A stretch of DNA of 64,000 nt from Leishmania infantum JPCM5. Lineage: Eukaryota; Euglenozoa; Kinetoplastea; Trypanosomatida; Trypanosomatidae. The notes below the pieces were generated by a model. That model did not search any database and was not told the DNA's origin. It saw only the letters and a program-made list of their open reading frames with translations. Position numbers and translations under genes: made by a program. This document shows positions 32,248 to 42,301 of the stretch, piece after piece. The DNA is taken from NCBI RefSeq assembly GCF_000002875.2, contig NC_009412.2:943001-1007000 (forward strand), read 5' to 3'. The first letter of the stretch is position 1. Each line of letters opens with the position of its first letter.

Positions 32248-33153
32248 ATGACCCGTCACAGCAAATCTGTGAGGGCGGCTTCGGCTGGCGTGGTGCTGGC
32301 AATGATTGTGATGGCGGCACTGTGCTGCACGTCAGCGGTGTGCGCCCCTGCCACCGCGCGCACGAGCTTCGAAAACGGACGCCGATTTGCGGCGATTCCG
32401 GAGATGCCTGCGGTGGTGAAGCAGATCTGGAGTGTGCCGCCGAACTCCGCTGCGGGCGCAGGCAGGCGGTCGCACGTGATGGTGAACGCGCCCCCCAAGT
32501 ACGAGTGGGCCGATCAGGAGTATCCGCCAAACAGCGGTTCGCAAACGGAGCTCACGCTGGCGTTGGCGGCGGAACGTGTGCACAAAGACGCAGACCACGT
32601 TCGTGCCTCCTCGCCCGGCGTCGTTGCTATGAATACTGCTGCGATCGCTCCGGCCGATCAGCCGCACATAATGCCAGCGGCCTTGCCCGCGCAGCTCCTG
32701 CGCAGCCCTCTCGCAAATGGAGAGGCCGCGCCCTCGCTGGAGCAGCTCAGCAAGGTATTGAGCTTGTTGCCGAGTCACCAGCGCAAACAGCTGGTGCAGC
32801 CCTCGTACAGGGCCGCCGGGCAACTCGCAGTGGAGCAGGACGGCCAAAAGATCGCAGTGGAGGTGGCACCTGCGGCATTGACGGCATACGCTGGCTCCTC
32901 CGGCTCCTCTGAGGGGTCGACGAGCCGAGAGGACAATCGCGGTGCCATCCTTTCCAGCGGCGTAATCGCCTCCTTCACCGTCGCTTTCACCTTCGCCGGC
33001 CTGCTGCTGATCTTAGTGTTGGCAGAGGCTTGCGCAATGGCCAGCGCGTTCATGGAGGATCGCCGGATGCGTGCGACCCGAGATGCGAAGGGTGCCGATA
33101 ACCCCGTCGAGCCCAAGAACGGCGACTTCCGCGATACCGCCGTCGATGTGTAG
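32248..33153 (+). CDS. Hypothetical single-pass secretory-pathway membrane protein
   Basis: I do not recognise a family. The 301-residue product has a clear N-terminal signal sequence (basic start MTRHSKSVRAASAG, hydrophobic 13-32, small residues near the likely cleavage around CAPA) and one membrane helix at about 236-262 (TVAFTFAGLLLILVLAEACA). It ends in a polar cytosolic tail of about 37 residues with FMEDRRMRATRD. The lumenal/external part of about 200 residues is Ala/Pro/Gln-rich, has one PPKYEWADQEYPP patch, and lacks a Cys framework. Topology predicts type I. The start was chosen because it directly gives the signal sequence; the in-frame ATG 61 codons upstream reads CT-rich leader. 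Probably restricted to kinetoplastids (inference). Confidence 0.65.
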   Translation: MTRHSKSVRAASAGVVLAMIVMAALCCTSAVCAPATARTSFENGRRFAAIPEMPAVVKQIWSVPPNSAAGAGRRSHVMVNAPPKYEWADQEYPPNSGSQTELTLALAAERVHKDADHVRASSPGVVAMNTAAIAPADQPHIMPAALPAQLLRSPLANGEAAPSLEQLSKVLSLLPSHQRKQLVQPSYRAAGQLAVEQDGQKIAVEVAPAALTAYAGSSGSSEGSTSREDNRGAILSSGVIASFTVAFTFAGLLLILVLAEACAMASAFMEDRRMRATRDAKGADNPVEPKNGDFRDTAVDV

Positions 33154-34843
33154 GTTTAATGTCGGCACTTCGTGCTCGGTGGCGGGGAGTGCGCGACTCG
33201 GGGTGGGGGACGGCCTAAGAGGGGGATGAGGCGTCAAAGTTGGAGTGGGCACGCGAGTGCGTGTGCGCTTGAGCTGCCGGCGGCGGAGGCGAGGAACGCG
33301 CAAGACGCAGGAGTGGCAGTGGCTCTGATAGTAGAGTCAAGGTGAGAGGGGATGCAAAGGAGATGCAGGGCGCCGGCAAATGGTGCGCCCTGCATCTCAT
33401 CCCCATTTCCCTTCCGCGCCACGTCCTCTTCTCTTCGTGCTCTTTCCATCGCTGCTTTCCTGGTCGGATGCGCCCACAGGTGTGCACGCGCGCGTGTGGT
33501 GTGTGCGTGCGTACTTGAGATGGCCACACTGTCCTGTACGATCTGACCGCCGCCACCGACACCGCCCTCCCTCCCTCCCTTTCTCCTTTCTCTTGTCTCA
33601 TTCTCGCTGGACTCTACTTCCGTCTTCGTTTCGCTTCTCTTGTCTCTCTTCTCTCCATCTCCCCTTTAATGGGTACGCGGGCTGCGGTCTGCTTGGTGCT
33701 TCATTGTCACCCTGTGCGCCGCTCTCCTCCGGTCGTTTGCCATTGGAAGGAAGAAAGCGGCAGCAGAGCAGCACGGCGACAAAAAAGAAACACCCCCCGC
33801 ACACACGAGAGGCGAGAAGCGGCGGAGGGACGACGGTGATGGCGTGTGGGTGCCGAGTGCGTGTGCCGTGTGCAGAGATGAGGCGCGGAGGGCTGGTGGA
33901 GAGGGGGAATGATAGATGAGACAGCACCATTATGGTTTGTCTTGGTTTCTCGCCCCACTTCTCACTCCCTCGACCTTCCTCGTCTTGGGCAGTACACCGC
34001 GTCTTCTGCGGCCCCCCTCCCCCTCCTCCTTCCCGGCGGTCATCTCTTCACCTGCGCACCTTGTCCGTGAAACTCTCTTGCGCCTTCTCTATCTGCGTGT
34101 GTGTGTGTGATAGGGAAAACAAGAATATCTATATCCACACAAACACACACACACACACACCTCTCTATATATGGATATGTACAGATGTATACCTGTATGC
34201 ATCGATAAAGCAACCGAAAAAAAAAGTTAAACAGCGGGCAGCAGCCCTCCCAAGTGCTTGCAACTCTGTGTCTCTGTGTGGGAGGCAGTCACGATGTGCA
34301 GAGGAGAAGAGCACGCCGTGACGCCAGGTCCCGGCGATGCACCCTTGTGGAGGAGGTGGAGGTGGCTCCACGGCGTTTGTGATCGCACTTCGGGGGGGGG
34401 ACTGCCCGCTCACAAACGTCAATCAACTAAGCAAGTGATATACACACGAGAAACAGCAAAAACAAAAACAAGAACCGAAGAGGACGTGCACGGCTTTGTG
34501 CACAAATCCGACAAGCGCGACGGAAGGAGAAGCGGCTGACTACGCAGTACACTGCAGATGAGTGGAGCGAGCGGGGCCGTCGTCTTCCGTCGACTTTTCC
34601 GCTTTTCTTGTTGCTGTAGTCGCCGCAGCTCTGAGTGTGAGGCTCGCACTTGTCTGCGCACACATTTCTCTCTATCCTACACTCTTTTCGTATGCGTATG
34701 CACGAGTGCGGCGTGCCTCTCGTTTTCTCTTCGCGTCTGCGCCTGCCATCGTCGTTCCCGTTCCGCTTCCGCGTTTACCATGAGCAGGTGGGCACTCACT
34801 TTAGAACACTCACACAACATCCGAAACACATATACACATTCAA
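33154..34843. other. Intergenic region (1.7 kb) upstream of the acidic-protein gene
   Basis: Spacer with (CA)n at about 34142-34160, AT-rich TATATATGGATATG at 34165-34178, and G-run at 34391-34399. Short open frames are low-complexity. No gene is recognised. Confidence 0.5.
34581..34619 (+). promoter_or_regulatory. Predicted spliced-leader acceptor for the acidic-protein gene
   Basis: Tract with CTTTTCCGCTTTTCTTG and no AG until GCTGTAG at 34619, about 225 bases before the start codon. Confidence 0.4.
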
Positions 34844-36397
34844 ATGGATCCTGTGCAAGAGCTTATTGCGGGAGTTGGCCTCTCAGACCTGGAGGGCGGC
34901 CACAGACCGGCGCAGGCGTCCTCGTCAGCATCTTCGACGGTGCTCGACCCGTCCAGCGCACCCGCGCCTGCATCTCCTCCCGCTGCGGCACCGCCGCGGC
35001 GCACAAAGATGGTGTTCTTGTACAGCGACGAGGATGCCGTGGACGGTGATGACGACGGCGAGGGCCGCAGAGCGACACAGCCTGCGAACGGTGTAGCGGA
35101 GGTGCTGTGTGATGACCACGCCATCGCCGTCTCGGCGGACGCGCTCGCAGAATTGCAAGCAGAGGCGGCCGAGATGACAGCCGTGGGGATGTCGGACGCT
35201 CAGACATCTCTGTTGGACGCCAACGGAGACGCTAACGGCTTCTCCTTTGAAGAGGACGTGCTGAGCGGACTAGTCGGCGGTGCCTCTGTCTCTTTCATCA
35301 CCGATGGAGGGATGCGGGTGAGGGAGGTGACGGCACCGAGGTTGTGGGAGGGCACCGTGGCGCCGGCTGCGTCCTCTTCTCTTCACGGCCGCGGCGCAGA
35401 TGCCGCCTCCTCGGCCGCAGACGAGTTGCCTCTCCTTCTGCGCCGGGGGCTGCCGGCTGCTGACTTTGTGCTCCAGTCGCGACGCAAACGCTTTCGTGAA
35501 GTGCCGGCGTCTGCCGGTGCCACGGTTCAGTCGTCACCCAAGGACGCTGCTGCGGCTGCAGCTGCGACTGCCGGTGAGTCTGCGGCGGCGAATTCAGCAG
35601 CCGCGGCCGAGTCATCCCCACAAGGTCCGTCTTCTTCCTCAGAGCTGCGTGTTGATGACCCCCAAGGAGAGAAGCGTGACGACGGCAGTGACAGCGTCGA
35701 GGTGGAAGTGGAGGAGGAGCTCGACGTGTACCCGGTGTACGAGGAAAACGGCAGGACAGTACGTGCACTGCGAACGCGTTGCGGGTACGAGCTTACCTTG
35801 GACGAGCACGACTTGCTCGAGGACTGGGCAGAGGGGGATGAGGAGGATACGGAGGAGGGGCGCGCAGATAAGGGCGAGGACGCAGCACCGCCTGCTGCCG
35901 CTGCTGTAACCGAGGGGAACGAGCAGGCCAATGATGGCGATCGTGACGCGTACAATCATGATGCTCCATCGACGACGAGGGCTGTTCAGACGGCCAACTC
36001 GGCAGCCGCAGCTGCCGCAGACGAAGACGACGAAGATGCAGACGCGGACTTGCCGGTGCGGGCAGAGGCGGGGGACTGGGGTGACTTCCATGACTTCGAC
36101 GACGAGGAGGACGAAGAGGAGGCTGAGCTCGACGAGGCAATCATTGTCGCTGTGGTAGAGCAGCTGGTGCGCTGCTGCGAGGCTGACGACTTGGACCCGC
36201 AGATAAGCGTCGAGGCAGCCCGCTTCATTGGCGCCGCCAAGCCGCTGCTGGAGCAGCTGACCAACGAGGTGATCAGCCCAGCCGAGTTCGTGCAACGCAT
36301 GGAGGGCGACCTGCGCCGCTTCCAGCGCATCTACAAGAGCATCTACCGCCCCCGTGACTCACCGATTGTGATCGACGGCGTCGTGACCGATTTGTGA
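34844..36397 (+). CDS. Hypothetical acidic protein with C-terminal helical domain
   Basis: Unrecognised 517-residue protein. Most of it is Ala/Ser/Asp/Glu-rich and probably disordered, with strongly acidic blocks such as EVEVEEELDVYPVYEENG (about 284-302), EEDTEEG and DDEEDEEEAELDEA (about 421-434). Two parts look ordered: a segment around RTRCGYELTLDEHDLLEDW (about 309-327), and the C-terminal ~90 residues (IIVAVVEQLVRCCEADDLDP through the end), which read as amphipathic helices and contain EFVQRMEGDLRRFQRIYKSI. There is no signal or membrane helix. The composition would suit a nuclear chaperone or transcription/RNA-processing scaffold, but that is inference. The ATG gives MDPVQELIAGVGLSDLEGG, a plausible ordered start. 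Confidence 0.75.
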   Translation: MDPVQELIAGVGLSDLEGGHRPAQASSSASSTVLDPSSAPAPASPPAAAPPRRTKMVFLYSDEDAVDGDDDGEGRRATQPANGVAEVLCDDHAIAVSADALAELQAEAAEMTAVGMSDAQTSLLDANGDANGFSFEEDVLSGLVGGASVSFITDGGMRVREVTAPRLWEGTVAPAASSSLHGRGADAASSAADELPLLLRRGLPAADFVLQSRRKRFREVPASAGATVQSSPKDAAAAAAATAGESAAANSAAAAESSPQGPSSSSELRVDDPQGEKRDDGSDSVEVEVEEELDVYPVYEENGRTVRALRTRCGYELTLDEHDLLEDWAEGDEEDTEEGRADKGEDAAPPAAAAVTEGNEQANDGDRDAYNHDAPSTTRAVQTANSAAAAAADEDDEDADADLPVRAEAGDWGDFHDFDDEEDEEEAELDEAIIVAVVEQLVRCCEADDLDPQISVEAARFIGAAKPLLEQLTNEVISPAEFVQRMEGDLRRFQRIYKSIYRPRDSPIVIDGVVTDL

Positions 36398-36599
36398 CAC
36401 CTTTGCTTCCCTTCCTAATCATTCCTCAATGGTTTGCCGCGGCTTTCTTTTTCAGTTGGGTGCTGGGCGTTGTATGGGGTGCTGGCTAGCTTGTACCTGT
36501 GTGTACGTCGGTGTGTCTCCCATCACACACGCACTCGCTGTGACCGGCGATAAGCGTAAAGCGTTTAACAAATGTTTTCTTTTTTTTTTCGTCGGCCGA

Positions 36600-36602
<3 letters not shown>

Positions 36603-36662
<60 letters not shown>
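36603..36662. repeat. (AC)30 microsatellite
   Basis: Uninterrupted AC dinucleotide repeat of 30 units, 205 bases after the acidic-protein stop codon and so probably in its 3'UTR. It is the longest pure repeat in the window. Shorter CA/GT runs occur in most spacers. Confidence 0.95.
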
Positions 36663-36664
<2 letters not shown>

Positions 36665-37198
36665 GAGTCACGCGCGCGCACTTCTTCGTGCGTGCTCACG
36701 TACGTGCGGCATCGTCTTGTGAGTGGCCGGGGCCCGAATGCCGTTCATCTCCTCCCTTCCGCTCCTTTGTGGTTGGTTGGTTGGCTCTGTTCAACACGGC
36801 CGGCTGCTCCCTCCCCTTGGATCGATGCACCGGTGTAGGGAGGCCGTTGAGGAAGTGATGAGACGAACACGGCCATGATAATGCGCGCACAAGAGGACCT
36901 ACGTGTATTTAGGAGTGGCTTTCGTCTCTCTCTCTTTGTGCTAATCCGTGCCAGCAGCAGCAGCCGCAGGGACGGGTGTACTTCCTCATTCGCGGACGCT
37001 GCCTATGCATGCGTACGGGCTCCGCCCCATCACACTCTCGAAGCACACAAGCTACATTACCTCGCTTTTCTCTTTCCTCTCTTCTCCATCCCTCCCTCGG
37101 ATGCGCATACATGCCAACACGCTTGCCGACCGTGGCACAGTGAAATACCCCACAGAACGGAAGAAAAACCAAAGGAGTAGCAAGGAGAACGTAGGACA

Positions 37199-37238
37199 TC
37201 CCTCCACCGCCTTCTTCCCTCCCCGCTTGACCATCAAG
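37199..37238 (+). promoter_or_regulatory. Predicted spliced-leader acceptor for eIF4E3
   Basis: The CT tract CCGCCTTCTTCCCTCCCCGC is followed by the first AG at 37237-37238, 97 bases before the start codon. Confidence 0.4.
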
Positions 37239-37335
37239 TCTCAACCCCACACCACCCCACGTGCCCTCTACCCCACTCCCAGTCACACGTGTGACCCCTC
37301 TTCCACCAGCGTGTAGACATAGAGGGAATAGAACG

Positions 37336-38385
37336 ATGAACCCGTCTGCCGCTGCATACATACCACAGAAAAGCGACGCGAAAGGGGAGCCAAAGTCGTC
37401 CTCGGCGGCTGCGGTCGTCAAGCCGCCGTCGACGCAGCTGGTGACCAAGCTGAGCGCAGCCGCAGAGCCGTTCGTGCCAGGCGGCCCGAAGCAGGCGTCT
37501 GCGACATCGACGCACGTTGACCCCAAGGCGACCACCGAGGACGGAAAGACGACTGCGCCGCCGCTGATGGAGCGCCCGGCCAGTTCGCTGCCCGACTCTG
37601 CCGCTGCTGCGGGCGCTGCCAAGAAGGAGACAGATGAGAACGATGACTCGCAGCTGGACTGGCTGCCGGAGGCACAGCCGACGGATTGGTCGGAGAGCAA
37701 ACTGCCGAAGCTGTTCGGCTGCCACAACACAGCTGCCAAGGCGACCTCGAGCGCCATCCCGCTGCACGCCTCGTGGGACCTCTACGCCGACGACCACCAA
37801 GGTAGCAGCAACATGGCGTCTAATAGCTCCCCCACCAGCACCATGTCCTTCGAGCCCATTTTTGTCTCCAACGTCGGCGACGTGGAGAGCTTCTGGCGAC
37901 TATGGCGGTATCTGCCGGCGCCTTCGGCGCTTCCGACCGTTTACACGTACTCGTGGTTCCGCAGGGATATCAAGCCCGAGTGGGAGCACCCGCGCAACAA
38001 GAAGGGTGGCACCATCAGCATCGTTGTCTTCGACCGCGACCGCTCCGGCTTGAGCGACAAGCAAGTTCTCGATGACGTCTTCATGGCTATGCTCGTCGGC
38101 GCTGTCGGCGAGAGCTTTCATGAGTGCAGCACGACGCTGAATGGTATTATGCTAAAGGTGCGATCCAACAAACCCGTAACGCTGCAGCTCTGGACGGCGC
38201 ACTCGGAGGTGGGCAAACTGAAGGCCTTTGCAAATAGCGTGCGTGACACGCTCAGCAAGATTATGGGCGCCAAGACGCTGCAGAAGCTGGAGTACTACTC
38301 CCACCATCAAAAGCAGGCCGCCACGAATAGTCTTGCCGCCCGCATGAAGGGCAAGACGAAGATCTCGCCCGATCACACGTTCTAG
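37336..38385 (+). CDS. EIF4E3: Cap-binding translation initiation factor eIF4E3
   Basis: Trypanosomatid eIF4E paralogue of the long-N-terminus type; binds mRNA caps and pairs with an eIF4G partner. 349 residues. The first ~120 are Ala/Ser/Pro-rich and hold two PAM2-like (poly(A)-binding-protein-binding) motifs: MNPSAAAYIPQ at 1-11 and LSAAAEPFVPG at 39-49. The core runs from about 141: HASWDLYADD, VESFWRLWRYLP, then W216-E217 in PEWEHPRNKKGG (the W102-E103 pair of human eIF4E) and W286 in LQLWTAHSE (human W166). The position aligned with human W56 is methionine (M170), so the usual aromatic cap sandwich is altered, as I recall being described for Leishmania eIF4E3. Assignment to paralogue 3 rather than 4 rests on M170, the motif count and the order with the downstream acyl-CoA dehydrogenase. 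Confidence 0.88.
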   Translation: MNPSAAAYIPQKSDAKGEPKSSSAAAVVKPPSTQLVTKLSAAAEPFVPGGPKQASATSTHVDPKATTEDGKTTAPPLMERPASSLPDSAAAAGAAKKETDENDDSQLDWLPEAQPTDWSESKLPKLFGCHNTAAKATSSAIPLHASWDLYADDHQGSSNMASNSSPTSTMSFEPIFVSNVGDVESFWRLWRYLPAPSALPTVYTYSWFRRDIKPEWEHPRNKKGGTISIVVFDRDRSGLSDKQVLDDVFMAMLVGAVGESFHECSTTLNGIMLKVRSNKPVTLQLWTAHSEVGKLKAFANSVRDTLSKIMGAKTLQKLEYYSHHQKQAATNSLAARMKGKTKISPDHTF

Positions 38386-41300
38386 TCTAAGGAGGCGCGA
38401 ACGACATAAGGAGACGAAGAAAGAAGGATCACGAGAAGGGTGGTGGTGGTGGTGGTGGGTGATAGTGAGGCGAGCGGGAGAGTGTGTGTGGGCGTGCGTG
38501 GGGTGGCCTAGCAGGAGTATATGTATCTGAGTGCATGTTTTTTTTTTTGTGTGTGTTTTCGCACCGGGGAAGACTGCCAGAGTCGCTCTTCTGGCGGGAA
38601 GGAGGCGATAAAAGGCTCACCATGGCCACTCTCCCCATCTCATCTCGCTGTCTGCCTGTCTGTGCCTTCCTCCCTCCATCGCACACATGGCGCTTGCCGC
38701 GTTTGCTTTGCTCTCTTCCCCTCCCTTCTATATCCGTGTGCCTGCCTGCCTGTCCGTGTCTGTCCGTCTGTCTCTCCCTCCCCATTTCTTCTCCTCCTTT
38801 TTTGAGCAGCCCTGTAGTTGCATGGCGGGGCTGCGCGCGTTTTGCACGCGTGCCGCGATTGAGCTTGTCGTCGTAGCGGGTCCTCTCCCTCTTAGGGAAG
38901 CGGTTCGGAGCGGTGTCGTAGAGGCGTGCGTATCTTGTTCTCCTTGCTTGCTTCTGCGCTGCTGGATGCACAGATATCGAGACGCGTGCATGCGCGCCTA
39001 GGCGAAGAGTTGATTCAAAAACCTTGGGTGAAAAAAAAAACAAAAGTGCCTCTAAAAAAAACCGGGCAAAGGCACGCTACATCTCCCCCTCCTCCCCCCA
39101 GAAACACACACACACACACCCAGGCACACACAGCTCAGGAGCTGAAGGAAGTAGGCATGCACCGCATCGTCGTTGTCCGCTCTTCCCTCCCTTCAACTCA
39201 GTGGGGGATGGCTGTGTGGTGCGTCGTGGCGTGTGCGTGCCTGTTGCTTGTGACAGAAAGAAAGAACAAAGAGAGCGGGTGCTGCGTTCTGTTTCGTGAC
39301 ACGAGAGGAACATGGGGGGGGGACATCGGCATGACGCCCGGAGAGGGAGAGATGGCACATGAGAAGAGTCTGAAAGGAAAGCAAGCAAGGTGGGGTATCT
39401 ACATGTGTGTATGTATGTGTTTATATGTGTGGAAGAAATGCCCCGCTAGACCCCCCCCCCCCACCACCACCACCACACACCTCGACCTGCCGCACTCTCT
39501 ACCGAACTGAAGGAGTGTGCAGCTCTCTCCCATCTTCCATCTACCATCTCTTTCCTTTACTCGCACCATCCGGCATTCGACTTGTTCGGCGAGCCACGGC
39601 GACGATGAGTGAGGAGCTGGGAGAGGGGTGGCGTGGAAGGGGGAGGGCCCGGAGAGTCGTGGGACAAGGGAACACAATCAAGCAGGAAAAGGGTGCTGAG
39701 CGACAGATGCTTGTGGGCCACGAAAGTCGGGTGAACTGCACCGCAGACACAGACGCACGGATGCATGCATTGGCTAACCACGCGCATGTACAGGCGTATA
39801 TGCACGCATGCATTTTCCTTGTTTTTCTCCCTGGCGCTGTTACGCAGCGCGCTGTCTGTCTGTCTCCGTGTTGACCTTTTCGTCTTCCTTGGGCGCTTTC
39901 TCTACCTTTTTCGTGTGGGCCCTCATCGCATTGTGGCGCTCTTGTGTCTGTGTCTGCCGGTCACCCCCCCCCCCACTCTCCCCTCCCGCCGGCCTCCGTC
40001 TCGCGCACTCGTCGCGGCTGTAGACAACGCATCATCTTGCTCAGCCCTTTCCAGGCCTTGCTTCCCTTGTATGTGTTATTTATTATTATATGTATTACGA
40101 TGATGATGACCGATAAGACGCACAGCATCAGAGAAGTGTTCTTCGCTCTCCCCCACGTCGTGTGTTCATCGGACTCAAGCTTCTCCTCGTGCCTGTAAAT
40201 TGATGCTTGTTCCTGTTGTGGCTGCTGCTGCTGTTGTTATTGCGGTTGCTGTCTTTACGAGCGCGTGCGTGTGTATGTGCCTGCGTCTGTGTGTGTGCGC
40301 TGCCGGGTGCACGATATCGGGCGATTCGAGCGTTGCTTGTCCTCACACGCCTGCGATTTCGCCCAGTCGTTTTTCCCTCTTCCTCTCCCTCTCCTTCTCA
40401 GTGTGTTCAGCCTCCGCCATCTCGGCATGTGTCTCTATGTCATTTCTTTGTGTGCTTATCTTCCTTTAGTGTGTCCGTTGCGTGTGTGTGTGTGTGGAAG
40501 GGGGAGGGGAGAGAGGGGAGGGAAGACCACACCACGTGTGAGTGCCGGCGTCCCTTTCTCTTCACATTCTCTGCGTGCCTGTCTCTTTCGGTTGCCTTCT
40601 CTCTCGGGGCATTATATACATATATATATGTGTGTATACATACGCACATGTGCTTGGATGTGTCGATGCGTGTGCCGGTCTTGCCTTTCCGACTTGAACA
40701 GCTGTTTAAACTTTATTTTCCGACGTGTCCATTCTGCCACGAACACGTCAACAGGTATACACGCATACACAACCACAGGTCTCCTGCCTCTGTGGCACTG
40801 CAGCTGTGCCAGGGAACCGGCCCGTCAGCGCCGCGTGACGTCGTTCAGTTCATTGCAATGCCACTGCCTCACAGCGCAGGCAAGGTCCCGGCTCGCGCTC
40901 AACATCACCGCAGCGCAGCCAAAGGCAGAGACAAAGAAAAGAGCAGTGGTTGTATGTGTACATTTGTTGAATCATCGACACGATTTCGTAGTGAGCTGGT
41001 CCTAACCTGATTATCTCATGCCCACGTGTCTCTTCCGCACAGCGCCAGCTCAGACCGCTCCGCGGGCACCAAGAGCCCCCGCAGCTGTAGCCGAGGGCAG
41101 GATATGCAGGCTGCTTGGCCTCCCCACATAAAGAGTAGGCACCGCACCCTGAATACTACGGTGCGGCGGCTCGCATCATGAGGGCCCACGTTGACAGCAA
41201 CGAAAAACAGAGCGAAGAGCTGCAGGGAGGCGGAAGAGTACCGAGGAGAGGAGGGGCGGGCGGGGGGGGGTGCGCACACGCAAGGACNCACTCCCCCCGG

Positions 41301-42301
41301 CCCACCCCATCAAGTCACCTTTTCCATTTTGTCTTTTCGAACACTAACAGGAAGAAATAATAATTCATAAAATGTGATCAACGATGTGTGTGCGGGAAAG
41401 AAAAGCGAACGGAGCGTTGAAGCGAGACTCTCGTCAGTGCCGTACGAGGCAGGCTTCGAAGGCGGAGCGGCTGAGAGGGAGAGATGGAGGGAGGGAGGGA
41501 GGGAGGGAGGGGACCAAGCGATGATGGCTAGGAGATCTGCAGCATTTGCCGGCGGCTGCCATATGCCCGTCGCCTTCTCCTTCCTCCTCACCTTGGGCTG
41601 CACTCTACCTCCGAGAGGAGCAGGCCTGGGGTGTGATCTGACCCCTCTGCGTGTGTGGGTGTGTGGGTGACATGACGTGAGATGTGTGAGCTGACGTGTG
41701 CCTCTGGCATGACGCGGTGACCCATACGTGCGATGTCAGCCCTGCCTGCTCTCTTGCTGCTCGCCCCCCTCCCCTTTTCCTTCACTCACCTTCCCCAAGT
41801 GCTTCTCACTTCACAGTGATGCTGCGTGTGACTGGGCTCTCGCTATCCGTCTGCACCTCTGTGCAGACGGTTTTGTGTGCACAGGCGCGCACATGCGCAA
41901 GAGGCACCCCAGCTGTGATCCAGTGCATGTACTCCTGCGACCTCTCTCTCCCTGCGCGTTGCTACACGTGGTTTCTCTTGTGTGCAATGGTGCCGCTTGG
42001 CCCCTCCCTCTCTTTCTCTCACGCCGTCCGTACCACCACCACCACCACCCCTCTCCATTCAACTCTTGTATGTGACATACACACACACACACACACACAC
42101 ACATGCGCGTCTCTCTTCGCGGACTCCCACCATTCCCCTCTGCCTGCTGACACGCGGAGAAAGCAACACACAGAAGGGCTTCGCCAGTCGTGCCTATCCC
42201 ACACGTTATCTTGCTTATTCCTTTCCCTTGTTATTTGTTCACTCGTGGAACGCCATCTCTCGCTCCCTCGATCTTGTATCCGTCTCCCTCCCTCCCTCAT
42301 C
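38386..42301. other. Long (3.9 kb) intergenic region eIF4E3 to ACAD
   Basis: The longest gene-free stretch. It holds a (GGT)n at 38441-38457, poly-A at 39029-39038 and 39053-39061, poly-C at 39450-39460 and 39966-39975, an AU-rich patch at 40075-40098, a minus-strand degenerate SIDER at 40990-41184, one ambiguous base at 41287, a (GGGA)n-like block at 41488-41511 and (AC)12 at 42079-42102. Open frames up to 267 codons (40207-41010) are rich in Cys/Val/Leu/Ser from low-complexity DNA and are not supported. Confidence 0.55.
40990..41184 (-). mobile_element. Degenerate SIDER retroposon in antisense
   Basis: On the minus strand the stretch begins CCCTCATGATGCGAGCCG, close to the CCCTGATGATGCCGGCTC start of copies B and C. 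It then follows their order of blocks: TACTCTTTATGTGGGGAGGC against the TACTCT...GTTGTGGAGG block, CCTGCCCTCGG against CCAGCCCTGCCG, and GTGGGCATGAGAT against GCGCGCATGAGAC. Similarity fades beyond, so only the 5' part is confidently recognised and the true 3' end may lie further left, near 40800. Known SIDERs are often degenerate. Confidence 0.5.

Larger units (their letters stand above)
36398..37335. other. Intergenic spacer acidic-protein gene to eIF4E3
   Basis: Spacer with the longest microsatellite of the window and a poly-T just before it. No gene is seen. Confidence 0.55.

Noticed and set aside
19762..38385. Idea that eIF2B gamma, S29 and eIF4E3 form a functional translation cluster
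   Set aside because: They are interleaved with unrelated genes, and trypanosomatid polycistrons are not functional operons.
40097..40130. GATGATGATGA followed by CATCAGAG, considered as a C/D snoRNA
   Set aside because: No proper D box (CTGA), no terminal stem and no recognisable guide; single unit, whereas trypanosomatid snoRNAs usually occur in repeated clusters.
40207..41010. 267-codon plus-strand open frame in the eIF4E3-ACAD spacer
   Set aside because: It is built from GT/CT repeats (runs of Cys/Val/Leu/Arg) and ends in the antisense SIDER; no domain or plausible codon use.
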